From: an uncultured Sphingomonas sp. | GTDB taxonomy: Bacteria > Pseudomonadota > Alphaproteobacteria > Sphingomonadales > Sphingomonadaceae | Assembly: GCF_913062585.1 (NCBI RefSeq) | Contig: NZ_CAJXWX010000001.1 | Span: 62,001-126,000 of the forward strand | Direction of reading: 5' to 3' | Length of the DNA stretch: 64,000 bases | Shown here: positions 34,712 through 43,167 of the stretch, in pieces | Layout of the letters: every line of letters begins with the position of its first letter | How positions within the stretch are numbered: position 1 is the first letter of the stretch | Program-made: the position numbers and the translations under genes | Notes under the pieces: generated by a model | Told to the model about the DNA's origin: nothing | What the model saw: the letters and a program-made list of their open reading frames with translations, nothing else | The model's database searches: none

Positions 34712-35710
34712 ATGGCCCGTTTTCTTGCGATGGTCGGCGTTTCCGCGCTCGCCCTGTTGTCCGCCGCGCCCGCCGCGGCACAGGTCTCGATCGGCATCAG
34801 CGTCCGCATCGCGCCGCCGCCGCTGCCGGTCTATGAGCAGCCGCCGCTGCCCGGTCCCGACTATGTCTGGACGCCGGGCTATTGGGCATGGGACGATCTG
34901 GCGGGCAATTATTATTGGGTGCCGGGCGTCTGGATGCTGGCGCCGCGCCCCGGCCTGTTGTGGACGCCGCCCTGGTGGGGCTGGCAGGACGGCGCCTATA
35001 TCTTTCATAGCGGATATTGGGGCCCGCATGTCGGCTTTTACGGCGGCGTTCCCTATGGCTTCGGCTATACGGGCATGGGTTTCCAGGGCGGCTATTGGCG
35101 AGGCAACCACTTCACCTATAATTCGACCGTCACGAACATCACCAATGTCCATGTGACGAACGTCTATCGCCAGAATGTCGTGGTGAACCACATCACGCGG
35201 GTCAGCTATAATGGCGGCCCTGGGGGCCTTGCGGTGCGGCCCACCCCGCAAGAGGCGATGGCGGCGCGCGAGATGCACGTCATGCCGAACGGCCGTCCCA
35301 TGCCGCCCATGCGGCCGATGATCGCGGCACATCAGCCGCCCGGTGGATTCGGCGGTGCACGACCCCAATACCCGGTGGCCCGACCCGCCATGGCCACCGG
35401 CTTTGCCGCCCAGGCCATGGCAGCCGGCGCACCGATGCCGGTCGTCCATCGCGGTCATGGCGGACCCGGCGCGATGCCGCCGCAGCCGGCCCAGTTCCGC
35501 GCGGCGGGCTTTGCACGCAACGACATGGCTTGGCACGCGCCACAGGCCCCGCACGGCGCCCCACCGCCCCCCATGGGCGGCCATCCGATGCCACCGATGC
35601 GAAACTGGAGCGCCGCACCGCACGCGCCCCCGCGCGTCGCCTTCCACCCCGCGCCCCGGCCGCAATCGGCGCCGCGCGCACCGCATCCCGAGCATCACGA
35701 ACGCCACTGA
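34712..35710 (+). CDS. YXWGXW-type repeat protein with His/Met/Pro-rich tail
   Basis: 332 residues. A signal peptide ends near SAAPAAAQ (residues ~12-23). The next ~110 residues carry tandem Tyr/Trp repeats (VWTPGYWAWDD, YYWVPGVWMLAP, WTPPWWGWQDG, FHSGYWGPH) of the YXWGXW family, which is of unknown function and usually surface- or periplasm-associated. An Asn/Val/Thr-rich middle (VTNITNVHVTNVYRQNV) follows. The last ~170 residues are low-complexity, rich in Pro, Met, His and Ala. GGAGGTGTGTC precedes the ATG at 34712. Metal or polymer binding by the tail is only a guess. Confidence 0.8.
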   Translation: MARFLAMVGVSALALLSAAPAAAQVSIGISVRIAPPPLPVYEQPPLPGPDYVWTPGYWAWDDLAGNYYWVPGVWMLAPRPGLLWTPPWWGWQDGAYIFHSGYWGPHVGFYGGVPYGFGYTGMGFQGGYWRGNHFTYNSTVTNITNVHVTNVYRQNVVVNHITRVSYNGGPGGLAVRPTPQEAMAAREMHVMPNGRPMPPMRPMIAAHQPPGGFGGARPQYPVARPAMATGFAAQAMAAGAPMPVVHRGHGGPGAMPPQPAQFRAAGFARNDMAWHAPQAPHGAPPPPMGGHPMPPMRNWSAAPHAPPRVAFHPAPRPQSAPRAPHPEHHERH

Positions 35711-35804
35711 AGCCGGGTGTCCCCGTTCGCGTGACAGGGCGCATGAACCATTGCGCCCCGTCCGCGTATCGCTCGGCATCAACCGGAATGCCGTGAGGTG
35801 ATGA

Positions 35805-36260
35805 ATGACGTCCCGCCCCCTGCCCCGTCCGCCGCTGATCCTGGGCGCGGCGGGCGTGCTGCCGCCGCTGCTCTGCGTCGCCCTGTCGCTGGCCGATCCG
35901 ACGCTCGCCTGGCCCGCGACGGTGGCGGGCGGCGTCTATGCCGCGCTGATCCTGTCGTTCCTGGGCGGCCTGTGGTGGATGGAGGCGCTGATTCGCGGAG
36001 AGGGGCGCACGGGGCCCTATCTCGCGGCGGTCGCGCCCAGCCTGATCGGCTGGGCCGTGATGCTGCCGCCGATGCTCGGCACCGGGTCGCTGGCGGGGGC
36101 CCTGCCGATTCTCGGGCTCGTCATCCTGCTGACCCCGTTGGTCGATGCGCGGCTGGGCGGGACGGTGCGGCAGATGCCGGGATGGTGGCGACTGCGATTG
36201 GCCCTGTCGACCGGCCTGGGCGGCCTGACGCTGCTGCTGGGCCTCATCGCCCCGCGCTAA
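35805..36260 (+). CDS. DUF3429-like membrane protein
   Basis: 151 residues with four to five hydrophobic segments and the Trp-rich LSFLGGLWWMEAL of the DUF3429 family, whose function is unknown. GTGAGGTGATGA precedes the ATG. Its stop overlaps by 4 bp the end of a convergent small gene. Confidence 0.75.
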   Translation: MTSRPLPRPPLILGAAGVLPPLLCVALSLADPTLAWPATVAGGVYAALILSFLGGLWWMEALIRGEGRTGPYLAAVAPSLIGWAVMLPPMLGTGSLAGALPILGLVILLTPLVDARLGGTVRQMPGWWRLRLALSTGLGGLTLLLGLIAPR

Positions 36261-36400
36261 GCCGCTCCGCCCTTTTCATCGCGCGGAGGAACGGCGGCGG
36301 GCGCGTCCCCGTCATCCGCCTGCCGCGCCTGCGCCTTGCGCCGTTTCAGATTCTCCCGGAGCGCCGCCGCCAGCCGCTCCGCGCGTTCGTCTTTCGCCAT
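36257..36400 (-). CDS. Small charged hypothetical protein
   Basis: 47 residues starting at MAKDERAERLAAALREN, a basic amphipathic helix (NLKRRKAQAR) and an acidic Pro-rich tail. I recall similar short proteins in sphingomonads, without function. An alternative ATG at 36412 has GGAAGG immediately upstream and would add four residues. It is cytosolic, with no membrane segment. Confidence 0.6.
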   Translation of the reverse strand: MAKDERAERLAAALRENLKRRKAQARQADDGDAPAAVPPRDEKGGAA

Positions 36401-36485
36401 GACGATCCGCATAATCCTTCCAACAAGCGCTTGACAATGTCCGCCCAATCGTCTCTAGGCGCGCTTCCCGCGTCGAGACGCGAGT

Positions 36486-36560
<75 letters not shown>

Positions 36561-36593
36561 TTTTCTTCTGACATCCTCGCCTTCGGGCGCACC

Positions 36594-36633
36594 GGGCCCG
36601 GACGACAAGCGAAACGCTTGGCCGGGGCCTTTT
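36594..36633 (+). terminator. Terminator after tRNA-Thr
   Basis: A compound stem: GGCCCGG pairs with CCGGGGCC (one bulge), an inner CAAGCG-AAA-CGCTTG hairpin, then TTTT. Confidence 0.7.
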
Positions 36634-36725
36634 ATCGGCACCGGTCGGATCGCGATTCGTCATTTCTCCCCCTCCGAGGCCAGGAGGAGGGGTGTCCCGC
36701 TCGCCAAGAGCACGACACCCCTGTG

Positions 36726-38162
36726 TCAGGCGCCGCCGCCCAGCGCGCGGGCCAGGGCCACGCTGGCCGCCAGCCGCTGCGTCTCCAGCGCCAGTGCCGA
36801 TTGGCGGTCGCGCAGCGCTGCTTCCTGGGCGGTCGCGACGTCGAGATAGGTCGCGGCGCCCTTGATATAGCGGTCGAGCGCGATCTGTTCGGTCTGGGTC
36901 GCCGAGACCACCGCCTGGTCCTGCGCGGCCTGCGCCTCGCCCAGATGGTGGAGCAGGGCCAGCGCATCCTCGACATCCTGGAACGCGCCCAGCGCGCGGC
37001 CGCGATAGTCGGCGGTCGCGGCTTGCCAGTCGGCGCGCGCGGCGGCAACCTCGGCGCGGCGCTTGCCGCCATCGAACAGGTTCAGGATCGCGCCCGGCCC
37101 GATCGCCCAGAAGATATTGGGCGCCGCGACCAGTCCGGCCAGCGCCGTGCTCTGAAAGCCCCCCGTTCCGCCCAGCGTGACCTGCGGGAAGAAGGCGGCC
37201 CTGGCCACGCCGATCCGTGCATTGGCCGCCGCCATCCGCCGCTCCGCCGCCGCGACATCGGGGCGGCGCGCCAGCAGCGTCGAGGGCAGGCCGACCGGAA
37301 TGGCGGGCATGGTCAGCTGGCCGGTGCCGCGCGGAATCGCGAAGGTCGAGGCGGGCTGGCCGACCAGGCTGGCGATCGCATGTTCGGTGACGGCGCGCAT
37401 GGCCTCCAGCGCGGCATATTGCGCCCGCGCTTCGCCCAGCAGCGCGCCTGCGCGCCCCACATCCATGCCGGTCGCGATGCCGCCCCGAAAGCGGTTGCGG
37501 GTCAGCGCATCGGCCTTGGCAAAGGCGTCGATGGTCTGGGCCAGCAGCGCCAGCTGCCGGTCCTGCCCGCGCAACTGGATGAAATCGCTCGCCAACTGCC
37601 CCTGTAGGGCCAGCTTCACCGCGGCCAGGTCATCCCGGCTCGCCTCCGCCAGCGCCCGGCCCGAGGCGACCGAGTTGCGCACCCGGCCCCACAGATCGGC
37701 CTCATAGGAAACATCGCCGCCCAACGTCGCGGCGGTGTAGAAATCGGGCTGACTGCCGCCGCGCAAGGGGCGCTCGTCCGACTGGCGGTTGCGGATCACG
37801 CCGGGGGTCAGCTCGACATGCGGGAACAGCCCCGACCGCGCACCCGCCAACGTCGCGCGCGCCAGGTCGTACCGCGCCAGCGCCCCCGCCAGCGCCGGAT
37901 TGTCCGCCGCGATCCGCGCCTCCAGCCGGTCCAGCGTCGGATCGCCGAAGCCGGTCCACCAGTCGGCCCGCGGCGCGGCGCGCAGCGCGTCGGCGGGCTC
38001 CCACACCGAATCGCCCGTTGTCGGCATTTCCTTGAAGGCCGGGGGCGCGGCGATCACCGGCGGGTGATAGGCCGGCGCCATCGAACACCCGCCCAGCAGC
38101 GACAGCATCGCCCCCGCCGTCCAGCGGCGCAGCGCCCTGGCCCCGATCGCGCCTCGTCCCAT
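36726..38162 (-). CDS. NodT-family outer-membrane efflux lipoprotein
   Basis: 478 residues. A signal with basic n-region and lipobox LLGGC (Cys ~27), then the duplicated outer-membrane efflux domain (WWTGFGDPTLDRLEARI, LWGRVRNSVASGRA, RRPDVAAAERRMAAANARIG, LGAFQDVEDALA). It is the outer-membrane channel of the RND operon that starts with the pump at 42739. The ATG at 38162 abuts the GGGGAGGA of the family-A repeat with only one base between, a tight spacing. An internal ATG at 38108 would leave too short a signal. The repeat separates this gene from the adaptor gene by 169 bp. Confidence 0.9.
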   Translation of the reverse strand: MGRGAIGARALRRWTAGAMLSLLGGCSMAPAYHPPVIAAPPAFKEMPTTGDSVWEPADALRAAPRADWWTGFGDPTLDRLEARIAADNPALAGALARYDLARATLAGARSGLFPHVELTPGVIRNRQSDERPLRGGSQPDFYTAATLGGDVSYEADLWGRVRNSVASGRALAEASRDDLAAVKLALQGQLASDFIQLRGQDRQLALLAQTIDAFAKADALTRNRFRGGIATGMDVGRAGALLGEARAQYAALEAMRAVTEHAIASLVGQPASTFAIPRGTGQLTMPAIPVGLPSTLLARRPDVAAAERRMAAANARIGVARAAFFPQVTLGGTGGFQSTALAGLVAAPNIFWAIGPGAILNLFDGGKRRAEVAAARADWQAATADYRGRALGAFQDVEDALALLHHLGEAQAAQDQAVVSATQTEQIALDRYIKGAATYLDVATAQEAALRDRQSALALETQRLAASVALARALGGGA

Positions 38163-38299
38163 TCCTCCCCTGCAAGGGGAGGTGACAAGCCGAAGGCCTG
38201 ACGGAGGGATGTCCCGGTGGGAGGCCAGGCCCGGACTCGCAACCGGGTACACCCCACCACCATGCGAAGCATGGTCCCCCTTCCCTTGCAGGGCAGGAA
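38161..38299. repeat. Family A intergenic nested palindrome, copy 2 (inside an operon)
   Basis: Left arm CCTCCCCTGCAAGGGGAGG, inner GCCGAAGGCCTGACGGAGG and CCATGCGAAGCATGG, right arm CTTCCCTTGCAGGGCAGGA (degenerate). It lies between adaptor and NodT genes, which run in the same direction, so the operon mRNA must carry its hairpins. Confidence 0.85.
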
Positions 38300-38331
38300 A
38301 AGGGGCCGAGCCGCCTGGATACTGATCCGCC

Positions 38332-39507
38332 TCAGCCATGATTGTCCGCTCCGACGCGCACCAACTCGCCCTGCGCCAGCGAATCGGGCGGATTGTCGAC
38401 GATCCGCTCGCCCGGCGACACGCCCGACAGGATCTGCACGGTCGGGCCATTGTCCTGGCCGATATGCACCTTGTGCATCGCGATTCGGCCATGCGCATCG
38501 ACCGTGGCGACCTGCGCGCCGCCTACGCCGAACAGGATCGCGCTCGACGGCACCTGCGCCACCCCCGCCCGGCCCGGCAGGTCGAAGCGCGCCTGGGCAT
38601 AGCCGCCGGGCTTCAGCGCGCCGTCGGGATTGTCGGCGAGCAGTTGGACGCGGAAGGCGCCCGATTGCGGGTCGATCGCGCTCGACAGCCCCGCCACCGT
38701 CGCGGGGAAGGTGCGGCCGGGAAAGGCGGGCACGGTCAGCGTCGCGGTCATGCCCGGCTTGATCGTCGCGGACAGCGATTGCGGCACGCTGACATAGACC
38801 CGGATCCGGTGGGTGTCGGCGACGCCGAACATCGGCTGCTGCGCCGCCGCGCCGGGCCCGACCAGATCGCCGACCTCGGCATTGCGCGCAGTCACCAGGC
38901 CCGAAAAGGGCGCGCGGACGACGGCATAGCGCTTCATCGCCTCCAGCCGCGACAGCGCCGCGCGCGCCTCCGCCACGCCCGCCGCCTTGACCGCCAGGTC
39001 GCCATTCTTCTCGTCGACCTCCTGCCTGGACACCGACGCACTGGTCAGCAGGTCGGCCCAGCGCGCCGCCGTGCTGCGCGCGAGCTTTTCATGCGCAACG
39101 GCGCTGGCGAGCGCAGCGCGAGCCTGGCCGATCTGTTCGTCCAGCTCGGGCGTGTCGATCACACCCAGCGGCTGTCCCGCCGCGACGCGCGCGCCGATAT
39201 CCTGCGACCAGCGGCGCACATAGCCGCTGACGCGCGGAAAAAGCCGCGCCGCCTCCCAGGCCTCCAGCGTGGCGGGCAGGTCGAGCGCGTCGCTCGCCGC
39301 GCCGCCCTTCACCGGGACCAGATGCACGGTCGGGATGGCATTGGCGCTGGACCAGCTGGTCGCCGCCGCCACGTCATGCGCACGGGTCAGGGTGCCGAGC
39401 CCGACCACGCCGACCGCGATGGCGGCGGCGGTCAGCCCGGCGATCTTCAGCCCCTTGGGCGCGGGCGTGTCGGCCGACACGGCGGGGGACGCGACGGCGT
39501 CATGCAT
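38332..39507 (-). CDS. RND efflux periplasmic adaptor (membrane fusion protein)
   Basis: 391 residues: one N-terminal membrane helix (LKIAGLTAAAIAVGVVGLGT), the lipoyl/hairpin region (LPATLEAWEAARLFPRVSGY, IDTPELDEQIGQARAAL), the beta-barrel segment (VRAPFSGLVTARNAEVGDLV) and a membrane-proximal end (QVPSSAILFGVGGAQVATVD). It connects the RND pump to the NodT channel. The ATG at 39507 overlaps the pump's end by 8 bp. Confidence 0.92.
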   Translation of the reverse strand: MHDAVASPAVSADTPAPKGLKIAGLTAAAIAVGVVGLGTLTRAHDVAAATSWSSANAIPTVHLVPVKGGAASDALDLPATLEAWEAARLFPRVSGYVRRWSQDIGARVAAGQPLGVIDTPELDEQIGQARAALASAVAHEKLARSTAARWADLLTSASVSRQEVDEKNGDLAVKAAGVAEARAALSRLEAMKRYAVVRAPFSGLVTARNAEVGDLVGPGAAAQQPMFGVADTHRIRVYVSVPQSLSATIKPGMTATLTVPAFPGRTFPATVAGLSSAIDPQSGAFRVQLLADNPDGALKPGGYAQARFDLPGRAGVAQVPSSAILFGVGGAQVATVDAHGRIAMHKVHIGQDNGPTVQILSGVSPGERIVDNPPDSLAQGELVRVGADNHG

Positions 39508-42500
39508 GGATGGCTTCTCCGATGGGCATAGCGGTTTTGGGGGCGGTTTTGGGGGCAGGCGCCTTTTCGCGGCGATGCGCGATGGCGAAGACGACGGGTA
39601 CGAAGACCAAAGTGGCGAGCGTCGCGCAGAGCAGGCCACCGATGACCGCACGGCCCAGCGGCGCATTCTGCTCGCCGCCCTCGCCCAGGCCCAGCGCCAT
39701 GGGGGCCATGCCGATCATCATCGACAAGGCGGTCATCAGGACCGGGCGGAAGCGGGTGGCCCCCGCCTCCATCGCCGCCTGGATCGCATCGCCGCAATCC
39801 GCCAGCCTTTCGCGCGCAAAGCTCACCACCAGCACGCTGTTGGCGGTGGCGACGCCCATGCACATGATCGCGCCGGTCAGGGCAGGCACGCTGAGCGGCG
39901 TGTGGGTCGCGAACAGCATCCACACGATCCCGGCGAGCGCGGCCGGAAGAGCCGAGACGATCACCAGCGGATCGACCCAGCTCTGGAAGTTCACGACGAT
40001 CAGCAGGTAGATCAGGACGACCGCGCCAGCGAGGCCCAGGATCAGGCCGGTGAAGGCGGTGTTCATCGTCTGCACCTGACCACGCATCGCGACCGTCGTG
40101 CCCTTGGGCAACTGCCCCTTGGTCTGGGCCAGCACCGTGTCGATATCGGCGGCGACGGCGCCCAGATCGCGGCCCTGCGGCGTGGCATAGACGTCGAACA
40201 CCGGCTGCACCGCATAGTGGGAGACGAGGGCCGGGCTGGGCTCGCGGTGGAGCGTGCTCAGCGCGCGCAGCATCTGGACATGGCCGGGCATGCTGCCGCT
40301 GATCGGCATATTGTCGAGCTGCTCGACGGTGCTGGCACGATATTGCGGGGTCTGGAGGACGATCGGATAGGACACGCCGTTCTTGGGGTTCAGCCAGAAG
40401 GTCGGCGCGATCTGCGAACTGCCCGCAAGGTTGACGGTCAGGCTGCGCGTCACGTCATTCTCGGTAATGCCTAGGCGGCTGGCCTGTGCACGGTCCACGT
40501 CGACCGCATATTCGGGATAGTTGGACGCCTGTTGCAGGCGGACATCGGCGAGTCCCGGAATCCGCGACAGCCGGGCGATCAGCGTGCGCGCATAGGCCTC
40601 GTTCCCCTTCACGTCCGACCCCGCGACCTGCACGTCGATCGGCGCGGGCGAACCGAAGTTCAGGATCTGGCTGACGATGTCGGCGGGCAGGAAGGCGAAG
40701 GACGATCCCGGGAAATCGCGCGGCAGTTGCTCGCGCAGCGTCTTCACGAACCCGGCGGTCGGCGAATGCCCTTCCTTCAGCGTGATCAGGATGTCGCCGT
40801 CCTGCGGCCCGACACCGCCGGTGTTGGAATAGGCGCGGTTGATGCCGCTGACCGGCAGGCCGATATTGTCGACGATGGTGTCGAGCTGCTCGGGCGGCAC
40901 GGTCTGGCGGATGCGGTTCTCGATATGGTCGAACAGCGCCGCCGTCTCCTCGATCCGGGTGCCGACGGGCGCGCGGACGTGCAGGCTGATCTGCCCCGCA
41001 TCGACCGTGGGGAAGAAATTGCGGCCCAGCATCGGCACCAGGGCGAACGACGCCAGCACCACGAGCATGAAGGCGATGACGAACGGCCGCCGCCGCGCCA
41101 GCGCGAAGGCGAGGAGGCCGGTATAATAGCCGCGCACCGCCTCGAACCGCCGCTCGAAGCCATGCTGGAAGCGGCGCAAGGGGTTGCGGCTCTCGGGCCG
41201 TCCGGCCTGCGCGTCATGCGCGACCATCACCTCGGCGGTGTGCGGGCCGGCATGATCGCGCAGCAGGTAATTGCCCATGGTCGGCACCAGGGTGCGCGAC
41301 AGGATGAACGAAGCGATCATCGCGAACACCACCGCCATCGCCATCGGCGCGAACAGGAAGCCCGCGACGCCGGGCAGGAAGAACATCGGCAGGAAGGCGA
41401 TGCAGATGCACAGCAGCGACACGAAGGCCGGGCCGACGATCTGCTTCGCCCCGTCCAGGATCGCCTCGCGCACCGGCTTGCCCTGTTCCAGGTGCCAGTT
41501 GATATTCTCGATGGTGACGGTCGCGTCGTCGACCAGGATGCCGACCGCCAGCGCCAGGCCGCCCAGCGTCATGATGTTCAGCGTCTGCCCGGCCACCGAC
41601 AGGCCGGCGATCGCCGCCAGGATGGCCAGCGGGATCGAGGCGGCGATGATGACGGTCGAGCGCCAAGAGCCCAGGAACAGCAGGATCATCAGGCTGGTCA
41701 GCGCGGCGGCGATCACGCCCTCGCGCATCACCCCCGACACTGCCGCCTTCACGAACACCGACTGGTCGGACAACAGCGTGACGTTCAGCCCCGGCGGCAG
41801 CGTCGCCTCCAGCTTGGGCATCAGCGCCTTGACCTGGTCGACGATCGCGATGGTCGAGGCCGAACCGCTCTTCAGCACCGTCATCAGCACCGAGCGCGCG
41901 CCGTCGACGCGGACCTCGTTGCGCTGCGGCGGCGACCCGTCGCGGACATGCGCCACGTCGCGCATCAGTAGGGTGGTGCCGTCGACCGTCTTGATCGGCA
42001 GGTCGTTCAGGTCGTCGATGACGCTGGGGCTGTTGTTCAGCCGGATATTATACTCATAGGCACCGATCTTGGCGGTGCCCGACGGGATGATCTGATTCTG
42101 CTGCGCCAGCGCATTGGCGACGTCGGTCGCGGACAGGCCATGCGCCTGGAGCGCGGCGGGATCGAGGTCGATCTGCACCTGCCGCTCCTTGCCGCCATAA
42201 GGCGACGGAATGGCCGAGCCCTGCACCGAGGCCAAGGCGGGCCGGATCATGTTCTGGCCCAGGTCGTAGATCTTCTGCTCGGACAAGCCCTTGCCCGACA
42301 GCGCGAGTTGCAGGATCGGGACGGTCGAGGCGTTATAGTTCAGGATCAGCGGCGGGGTGATGCCCGGCGGCATCTGCTTCAGCACCGTCTGCGAGGCGGC
42401 GGTCACCTGGGCGGTCGCCGTGCGGATATCGACGCCCGGGCGGAAGAAGATCTTCACGATGCCGACGCCCTGCAGCGACTGGCTCTCGATATGGTCGATA

Positions 42501-42739
42501 TCGCCGACCGTCGCCGACAGCGAGCGCTCGTAATAATAGATCACGCGCCCCGACATGTCGTTGGCGGGCAGCCCCTTATAGGTCCACACCGCCGCGATCA
42601 CGGGGATGCGGATGTCGGGAAAGATGTCGGTCGGCGTCTTCACCGCCGCGATGCCGCCGCCCAGTACGATCAGGATCGCGAGGACGACGAAGGTATAGGG
42701 CTTGCTGAGGGCGAGCTTGACGAGCTGGAGCATGGGCAT
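39500..42739 (-). CDS. RND multidrug-type efflux pump (HAE-1-like)
   Basis: 1079 residues with two ~500-residue repeats of six TM helices and periplasmic loops. TM4 has LGGLALAVGILVDDATVTIEN with the proton-relay Asp pair. FFPTVDAGQISLHVRAPVGT opens the second loop and MCMGVATANSVLVVSFARE the second TM bundle. It lacks the CzcA-type signature, so drugs, lipids or organic compounds are likelier substrates than metals. The ATG at 42739 is chosen; another ATG two codons later is equally possible. Gene order pump-adaptor-channel is the less common arrangement. A two-component system lies just upstream on the same strand and may regulate it. Confidence 0.92.
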   Translation of the reverse strand: MPMLQLVKLALSKPYTFVVLAILIVLGGGIAAVKTPTDIFPDIRIPVIAAVWTYKGLPANDMSGRVIYYYERSLSATVGDIDHIESQSLQGVGIVKIFFRPGVDIRTATAQVTAASQTVLKQMPPGITPPLILNYNASTVPILQLALSGKGLSEQKIYDLGQNMIRPALASVQGSAIPSPYGGKERQVQIDLDPAALQAHGLSATDVANALAQQNQIIPSGTAKIGAYEYNIRLNNSPSVIDDLNDLPIKTVDGTTLLMRDVAHVRDGSPPQRNEVRVDGARSVLMTVLKSGSASTIAIVDQVKALMPKLEATLPPGLNVTLLSDQSVFVKAAVSGVMREGVIAAALTSLMILLFLGSWRSTVIIAASIPLAILAAIAGLSVAGQTLNIMTLGGLALAVGILVDDATVTIENINWHLEQGKPVREAILDGAKQIVGPAFVSLLCICIAFLPMFFLPGVAGFLFAPMAMAVVFAMIASFILSRTLVPTMGNYLLRDHAGPHTAEVMVAHDAQAGRPESRNPLRRFQHGFERRFEAVRGYYTGLLAFALARRRPFVIAFMLVVLASFALVPMLGRNFFPTVDAGQISLHVRAPVGTRIEETAALFDHIENRIRQTVPPEQLDTIVDNIGLPVSGINRAYSNTGGVGPQDGDILITLKEGHSPTAGFVKTLREQLPRDFPGSSFAFLPADIVSQILNFGSPAPIDVQVAGSDVKGNEAYARTLIARLSRIPGLADVRLQQASNYPEYAVDVDRAQASRLGITENDVTRSLTVNLAGSSQIAPTFWLNPKNGVSYPIVLQTPQYRASTVEQLDNMPISGSMPGHVQMLRALSTLHREPSPALVSHYAVQPVFDVYATPQGRDLGAVAADIDTVLAQTKGQLPKGTTVAMRGQVQTMNTAFTGLILGLAGAVVLIYLLIVVNFQSWVDPLVIVSALPAALAGIVWMLFATHTPLSVPALTGAIMCMGVATANSVLVVSFARERLADCGDAIQAAMEAGATRFRPVLMTALSMMIGMAPMALGLGEGGEQNAPLGRAVIGGLLCATLATLVFVPVVFAIAHRREKAPAPKTAPKTAMPIGEAIHA

Positions 42740-42906
42740 CCCGGAGTCGGTCAGGGGTGTCGGCGCCGACGCGGGGATCGGGGGCGGGGGCCGCGCCGGA
42801 TCGCCGACGCCAGCCTCTTCGCGTCAATCGGGAGCGCAGGCGACTTAAATGAATTTCACCACTGGGGCTTTCCCTTCTTGCAGGGGAGGAGAACCATCGA
42901 CCCCAG

Positions 42907-43167
42907 GGCCGATCGACATTCAGTGATGCCCATTCTTCCCTCGCCCCTCGCAGAGGGGAGGGGGTTGCGCAGACTTGGTCTTTGCGTAGCAAAGGCTTAG
43001 TCGGAGCTGGGTGAGGGGTGGGCGCTCGCATGGGCGAGCGCGCGAGCCAAAGGCTCGCTCAACCCCTCACCCAAGCTGCGCTAGCCAGCACGCTGGCAAG
43101 CTTCGCCAACCCTCTCCCCTATCCAGGGGAGAGGGAAAGGAAATACATTATGAATGTCGATCCGGCC
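42907..43167. repeat. Family B element, full copy with terminal inverted repeats
   Basis: It is bounded by GGCCGATCGACATTCA (42907-42922) and TGAATGTCGATCCGGCC (43151-43167), inverted copies of each other. The 42932-43138 core has the same order of mirrored blocks as 27372-27577. The right terminus overlaps the first base of the kinase stop codon (CTA on the plus strand). The rest of the 42740-43166 gap holds no gene. Confidence 0.8.
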
